Source of the DNA: Microcoleaceae cyanobacterium UBA11344
Lineage (GTDB): Bacteria > Cyanobacteriota > Cyanobacteriia > Cyanobacteriales > Microcoleaceae
DNA: 8,168 bases
Reading direction: 5' to 3'
Assembly: GCA_003483675.1 (NCBI GenBank)
Contig: DMYK01000464.1
Coordinates: 7,261 to 15,428, forward strand
Shown: positions 5,654 to 8,168 of the stretch, one piece after another
How positions within the stretch are numbered: the first letter of the stretch is position 1
Layout: each line of letters opens with the position of its first letter
Notes under the pieces: generated by a model
What the model saw: only the letters and a program-made list of their open reading frames with translations
Told to the model about the DNA's origin: nothing
The model's database searches: none
Made by a program: the position numbers and the translations under genes

Positions 5654-7075
5654 CTAACAATCGTAGTACAAAGCAAACTCGTAAGGATGAGGACGTAACC
5701 GCATCGGGTTGACTTCATTATCGAGTTTGTAAGAAATCCAAGTTTTGATGAAGTCTTCGGTAAATACACCAGTTTCAGTCAAGAAAGCATGGTCTTGTTC
5801 CAAAGCTTCCAAAGCGCCTTCCAAGGAACCGGGAGTCGAAGGAATCTTGCTCAATTCTTCAGGGGAAAGGTCGTAGATATCCACATCCAAAGGTTCACCC
5901 GGATCGATTTGATTCTTGATGCCATCTAGGCCCGCGCACAGCATGGCTGCAAAGGCTAAATAGGGGTTAGAACTGGCATCGGGACAACGGAATTCTAAGC
6001 GTTTGGCCTTGGGGTTAGTTCCCGACAAGGGAATCCGCACTGATGCCGATCGATTTCCTTGAGAATAAGCTAAGTTTACAGGCGCTTCAAAACCCGGAAC
6101 CAACCGTTTATAGGAATTAGTTGTGGGATTGGTGAGTGCCAAAAGTGCCGGTGCGTGCTTGAGAATGCCGCCGATGTAATGCAGTCCCATTTGACTGAAA
6201 CCGGCATATTGATCGCCAGCAAATAACGGTTGACCGTCTTTCCAAATTGACTGGTGAACGTGCATCCCGGAACCGTTGTCGTTAAACAATGGTTTGGGCA
6301 TAAAAGTTATGGTTTTGCCGTATTTTTTGCCGACGTTTTTGATCACATATTTGTAAGTCATCAAGTTATCGGCGGCTTCAATCAGGGTTCCGAATTTGAA
6401 GCCGAGTTCGCACTGGCCGCCGGTGGCGACTTCGTGGTGGTGCTTTTCAATGGGTACGCCGCATTTTGCCATTGTCAGCAACATTTCCGTTCTCATGTCT
6501 TGAGAGGTATCGGTTGGTGCAACGGGGAAATAACCTTCTTTGTAACGCGGTTTGTAGCCGAGGTTGCCGCCTGGTTCTTCTTTGCCGGAATTCCAGCGAC
6601 CTTCTACTGAGTCTACATAGTAATAGCCACTGTTTTGGGTTTGGTCGTAGCGAACATCGTCAAAAATGAAGAATTCTGCTTCCGGGCCAAAGAATGCGGT
6701 ATCGCCGAGACCGGTGGTAACTAAGTAGTCGATCGCTTTTTGGGCAATTGTTCGGGGACAGCGGCTGTATGGTTCGCCTGTGCGGGGTTCTTTGATGCTG
6801 CAAATGAAGCTGAGGGTGGGTTCTGCCATGAAGGGGTCGATCCAAGCGGTGGTAGGATCGATGACCATTGTCATGTCTGATTCGTTGATGGCTTTCCAGC
6901 CCCGAATGCTGGAACCGTCGAAGGGTACGCCGTCTGTGAATGCGGTTTCGTCGATTTGGTCATGGAACAGGGAAAGGTGCTGCCAGATCCCCGGCATATC
7001 AATGAATTTGAGGTCAATGATCTGGATTTTCTGTTCTGTTATGTAGTTTAAGGCTTCTTGGGGTGTCTGGAACAT
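5654..7075 (-). CDS. glnA: Glutamine synthetase type I
   Basis: A 473-residue GSI enzyme, the cyanobacterial length, which makes glutamine from glutamate, ammonium and ATP as the entry step of the GS-GOGAT cycle in the cytosol. Seen: FDGSSIRGW at 52-60 with the catalytic Asp53, metal ligands E132, E134, E215, E223 and H272 ([10 protein letters not shown]), the flap Glu330 in PGFEAPV, and NRSASVRIP at 341-349. In enterobacteria Tyr397 of the NLYDLPPEE loop is adenylylated. The equivalent loop here, [10 protein letters not shown], keeps a Tyr (401), yet cyanobacterial GSI is instead known to be controlled by small inactivating factors (IF7/IF17) and by NtcA. The ATG at 7073-7075 has a good ribosome-binding site (AGGAG, 6 nt spacing). 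Transcribed from the NtcA promoter described separately, divergent from apcF. Confidence 0.98.
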   Translation of the reverse strand: MFQTPQEALNYITEQKIQIIDLKFIDMPGIWQHLSLFHDQIDETAFTDGVPFDGSSIRGWKAINESDMTMVIDPTTAWIDPFMAEPTLSFICSIKEPRTGEPYSRCPRTIAQKAIDYLVTTGLGDTAFFGPEAEFFIFDDVRYDQTQNSGYYYVDSVEGRWNSGKEEPGGNLGYKPRYKEGYFPVAPTDTSQDMRTEMLLTMAKCGVPIEKHHHEVATGGQCELGFKFGTLIEAADNLMTYKYVIKNVGKKYGKTITFMPKPLFNDNGSGMHVHQSIWKDGQPLFAGDQYAGFSQMGLHYIGGILKHAPALLALTNPTTNSYKRLVPGFEAPVNLAYSQGNRSASVRIPLSGTNPKAKRLEFRCPDASSNPYLAFAAMLCAGLDGIKNQIDPGEPLDVDIYDLSPEELSKIPSTPGSLEGALEALEQDHAFLTETGVFTEDFIKTWISYKLDNEVNPMRLRPHPYEFALYYDC

Positions 7076-7081
7076 GACTTA

Positions 7082-7086
7082 CTCCT
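7082..7086 (-). promoter_or_regulatory. glnA ribosome-binding site
   Basis: On the minus strand AGGAG lies 6 nt before the glnA ATG. This and apcF are the only two genes in the window with a clear Shine-Dalgarno sequence, consistent with high expression. Confidence 0.85.
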
Positions 7087-7155
7087 GATATTGGTTTTGT
7101 CTGGGCGATCCTCTTCGAGGGCTTCGCTAACGGCAGATTTCAGACTATTTGGGCG

Positions 7156-7199
7156 ATGATAGGTATTCGCTACCTAGATGATTGTATCTCTCGATACAA
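7156..7199 (-). promoter_or_regulatory. NtcA-activated glnA promoter (class II)
   Basis: TTGTATCTCTCGATACAA (7182-7199) contains GTA-N8-TAC with matching T/A flanks, a perfect NtcA box. Read on the minus strand, exactly 22 nt separate it from TATCAT (7161-7156), which fits the TAN3T -10 of NtcA-dependent promoters; there is no -35 hexamer, as expected when NtcA replaces it. The transcription start should lie near 7149, giving a leader of about 73 nt. NtcA, with 2-oxoglutarate as the nitrogen-limitation signal, is the known activator of cyanobacterial glnA. Confidence 0.92.
7160..7176. repeat. TAGGTA-N5-TACCTA inverted repeat overlapping glnA -10
   Basis: Perfect 6-bp arms (7160-7165 and 7171-7176) around TTCGC, sitting between the NtcA box and the -10 and overlapping two bases of the -10. 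It contains GTA-N5-TAC, the wrong spacing for NtcA. Placement would suit a repressor, but chance is possible. Confidence 0.5.
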
Positions 7200-7300
7200 A
7201 TTTTTGCCAAATGGGTCAGAGGGTGGCCCAACAGTTCGCGACTCTTGCTCTGTCGATACTTTTCGGTAAAAGATCGAAGGCCTTCGCCAGAATTTGGGGC

Positions 7301-7350
7301 CAGAAATTAGGATTTTCTGCCGGGGATTAACCGGTAGTCAGAAAATCCTA
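7301..7350. repeat. Inverted repeat with alternative pairing, glnA-apcF gap
   Basis: TAGGATTTTCTG (7308-7319) and CAGAAAATCCTA (7339-7350) are perfect 12-bp arms around a 19-nt loop, in which CCGG (7320-7323) can also pair with CCGG (7331-7334). A second CAGAAA at 7301-7306 can pair instead with TTTCTG at 7314-7319, so two exclusive folds exist. No U-tract, so probably not a terminator. Confidence 0.75.
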
Positions 7351-7375
7351 TCTCAAATCTTAATCAAACGCCGAT

Positions 7376-7392
7376 TTGTAGTAGTCTACAAT
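7376..7392 (+). promoter_or_regulatory. Possible apcF promoter with operator-like palindrome
   Basis: TACAAT (7387-7392) is a good -10 about 55 nt before the apcF ATG, but no convincing -35 lies 16-18 nt upstream. It is embedded in the perfect palindrome TTGTAG-TAGT-CTACAA (7376-7391), so a bound factor would cover the -10. The spacing GTA-N6-TAC excludes a standard NtcA box. Confidence 0.35.
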
Positions 7393-7447
7393 AGGCTGTC
7401 TGTCTCAGATAGCAAAGTATTGATAAAGATTTTTGGGAGAGAAACTT

Positions 7448-7957
7448 ATGCGGGATGCAGTGACGAGTCTGATTGAAAATTATGATGTTGCTGGTAAGTA
7501 TTTAGACCGAGATGGTATCGATCGGTTGAAATCTTATTTTGCAACGGGCACAGCACGGGTACTTGCGGCAGCAGCAATTAACAGCAATGCTGCGGCCATT
7601 GTCAAGCAAGCTGGAATACAGCTATTTGCTGAACAGCCGGAACTGATCCGTCCTGGTGGAAATGCCTACACGACTCGCCGCTACGCTGCTTGTCTGCGGG
7701 ATATGGACTACTACTTGCGCTATGCTACTTACGCCCTGGTGGCTGGCAGTACAGACGTGCTTGATGAGCGGGTTCTGCAAGGGCTACGGGAAACTTACAA
7801 TTCACTGAGTGTGCCCATTGGCCCGACGGTGATGGGGATTAGCATTATGAAGGAGATGGTTAAGGCTCAAGTGGCTGCTGCTGGCTTGTCTGTGGGGCCT
7901 TTTCTGGAACAGCCTTTTGATTACATGATTCGCGAATTGAGCGAACAAGATATTTAA
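7448..7957 (+). CDS. apcF: Allophycocyanin beta-18 subunit
   Basis: A 169-residue phycobiliprotein, exactly the ApcF length. ApcF is a minor beta-type subunit of the phycobilisome core that pairs with the core-membrane linker ApcE in terminal energy transfer. Seen: the chromophore-attachment Cys82 in ACLRDMDYYLRYATYAL (81-97), which binds phycocyanobilin; Asn72 in PGGNAYTTRR, the position N-methylated in beta-type phycobiliproteins; and VLDERVLQGLRETYNSL at 104-120 of the globin-like fold. The N-terminal MRDAVTSLIENYDVAGKYLD fits ApcF rather than ApcB, whose start differs; ApcB is the main alternative. The ATG at 7448 is chosen because GGGAG lies 8-9 nt upstream and the length then matches the family; an in-frame TTG five codons earlier (7433) overlaps that site. 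Transcribed away from glnA. Confidence 0.94.
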   Translation: MRDAVTSLIENYDVAGKYLDRDGIDRLKSYFATGTARVLAAAAINSNAAAIVKQAGIQLFAEQPELIRPGGNAYTTRRYAACLRDMDYYLRYATYALVAGSTDVLDERVLQGLRETYNSLSVPIGPTVMGISIMKEMVKAQVAAAGLSVGPFLEQPFDYMIRELSEQDI

Positions 7958-7970
7958 GTCAATTTGCTAG

Positions 7971-8005
7971 TTATTGGTGATTGGTAACTGGTAATTGGTG
8001 ATTGC
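7971..8005. repeat. TNATTGG heptamer array after apcF
   Basis: Five 7-bp units: TTATTGG, TGATTGG, TAACTGG, TAATTGG, TGATTGC, starting 13 nt after the apcF stop. Diverged STRR-like array with the same period as the other four in the window. No clear terminator hairpin for apcF is seen between it and the stop. Confidence 0.8.
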
Positions 8006-8038
8006 TATTTCCTATTTGCCACCCTGAATCGTCGATTG

Positions 8039-8168
8039 TTAATTTTTGTCAATTTTGATTGGATAACTAGCAATTTGAGTTAAGAGATCGCTTTTTTGGG
8101 CATCGAGCGCAAAGAAGAGGTCTTTTTTATTTGTTAAAGAACGACTACATATCCCCAAACGAGGCATT
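8039..8168 (-). CDS. Possible 3' end of a gene running off the window
   Basis: On the minus strand one frame stays open from the window edge for 42 codons to a TAA at 8039-8041. The last residues read DLFFALDAQKSDLLTQIASY followed by PIKIDKN, a plausible helical protein C-terminus. An ATG at 8165-8167 is in frame, but I would expect the gene to start outside the window. An open frame this short could be chance in AT-rich DNA, and I recognise no family. If real, the gene converges with apcF, with an 81-bp gap holding the heptamer array. Confidence 0.35.
   Translation of the reverse strand, partial: MPRLGICSRSLTNKKDLFFALDAQKSDLLTQIASYPIKIDKN

Larger units (their letters stand above)
7076..7447. 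other. 372-bp divergent regulatory region glnA/apcF
   Basis: No gene. From glnA outward it holds the ribosome-binding site, a leader of about 73 nt with a short CCTC/GAGG hairpin (7110-7120), the -10 and NtcA box, a 12-bp palindrome CGAAGGCCTTCG (7275-7286), the long inverted repeat 7308-7350, the TTGTAG/CTACAA palindrome (7376-7391), and the apcF ribosome-binding site. Confidence 0.8.

Noticed and set aside
6254..6610. 118-codon plus-strand open frame inside glnA
   Set aside because: Fully antisense to a conserved, complete glutamine synthetase; a reading-frame shadow.
7076..7150. Glutamine riboswitch (glnA RNA motif) in the glnA leader
   Set aside because: I could not find the conserved core of that motif in the short leader; only a small CCTC/GAGG hairpin is present.
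7163..7173. Second NtcA box in the glnA promoter
   Set aside because: The spacing is GTA-N5-TAC, not N8, and it overlaps the core promoter; kept only as an unexplained palindrome.
7433..7447. Upstream TTG start adding five residues to apcF
   Set aside because: It would place the start before the GGGAG ribosome-binding site; the ATG at 7448 gives the exact family length and the conserved MRDAV N-terminus.
7294..7476. 60-codon plus-strand open frame before apcF
   Set aside because: It spans the inverted repeat and the promoter region and overlaps the apcF start in another frame; no protein-like features.

Overview
The window comes from a filamentous, non-marine cyanobacterium, most likely of the Oscillatoriales/Microcoleus-Phormidium type. 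Three things point there. There is a phycobilisome gene (apcF) and a glutamine synthetase gene with a textbook NtcA promoter. There are seven perfect HIP1 octamers (GCGATCGC) in about 8.2 kb, where chance predicts roughly one per 65 kb. The intergenic DNA is full of short iterated palindromes and 7-bp tandem repeats (STRR-like), typical of such genomes. Genus assignment is inference.

Layout, left to right. 8-992 carries two minus-strand genes: a Nudix hydrolase and a small probable lipoprotein with an OB-fold-like domain. 993-1144 is a divergent promoter region with a good -35/-10 for folD. folD (1145-2038, one-carbon/folate metabolism) is followed by a 532-bp gap with an interrupted palindrome and a possible MITE-like element. 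crtE (2571-3497, geranylgeranyl diphosphate synthase) is then followed after 2 nt by a divergent-PAP2/DUF212 membrane protein (3500-3970), probably in one operon. A tandem heptamer array exactly fills the gap to a convergent YbjN-family gene (4027-4530, minus). 4531-4870 is a repeat island of nested palindromes. 4871-5499 holds two small uncharacterised minus-strand genes; the distal one may be frameshifted near its 5' end. glnA (5654-7075, minus) and apcF (7448-7957, plus) are divergent across a 372-bp regulatory region. The right edge (8039-8168) may hold the 3' end of another minus-strand gene.

Functionally these are mostly housekeeping genes: folate one-carbon units, the C20 isoprenoid precursor for carotenoids and phytyl chains, nitrogen assimilation and the phycobilisome core. 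The glnA/apcF pair links nitrogen status and light harvesting: glnA has an NtcA box (TGTA-N8-TACA), a 22-nt spacer and a TAN3T -10, so activation on nitrogen limitation can be read from the sequence.

I see no new multi-gene defence, mobile or biosynthetic system. The points that deserve a second look are the heptamer arrays abutting start or stop codons, the possible frameshift in the small 4871-5148 gene, the palindrome overlapping the glnA -10, mutually exclusive hairpins between glnA and apcF, and the nested palindromes at 4617-4736.
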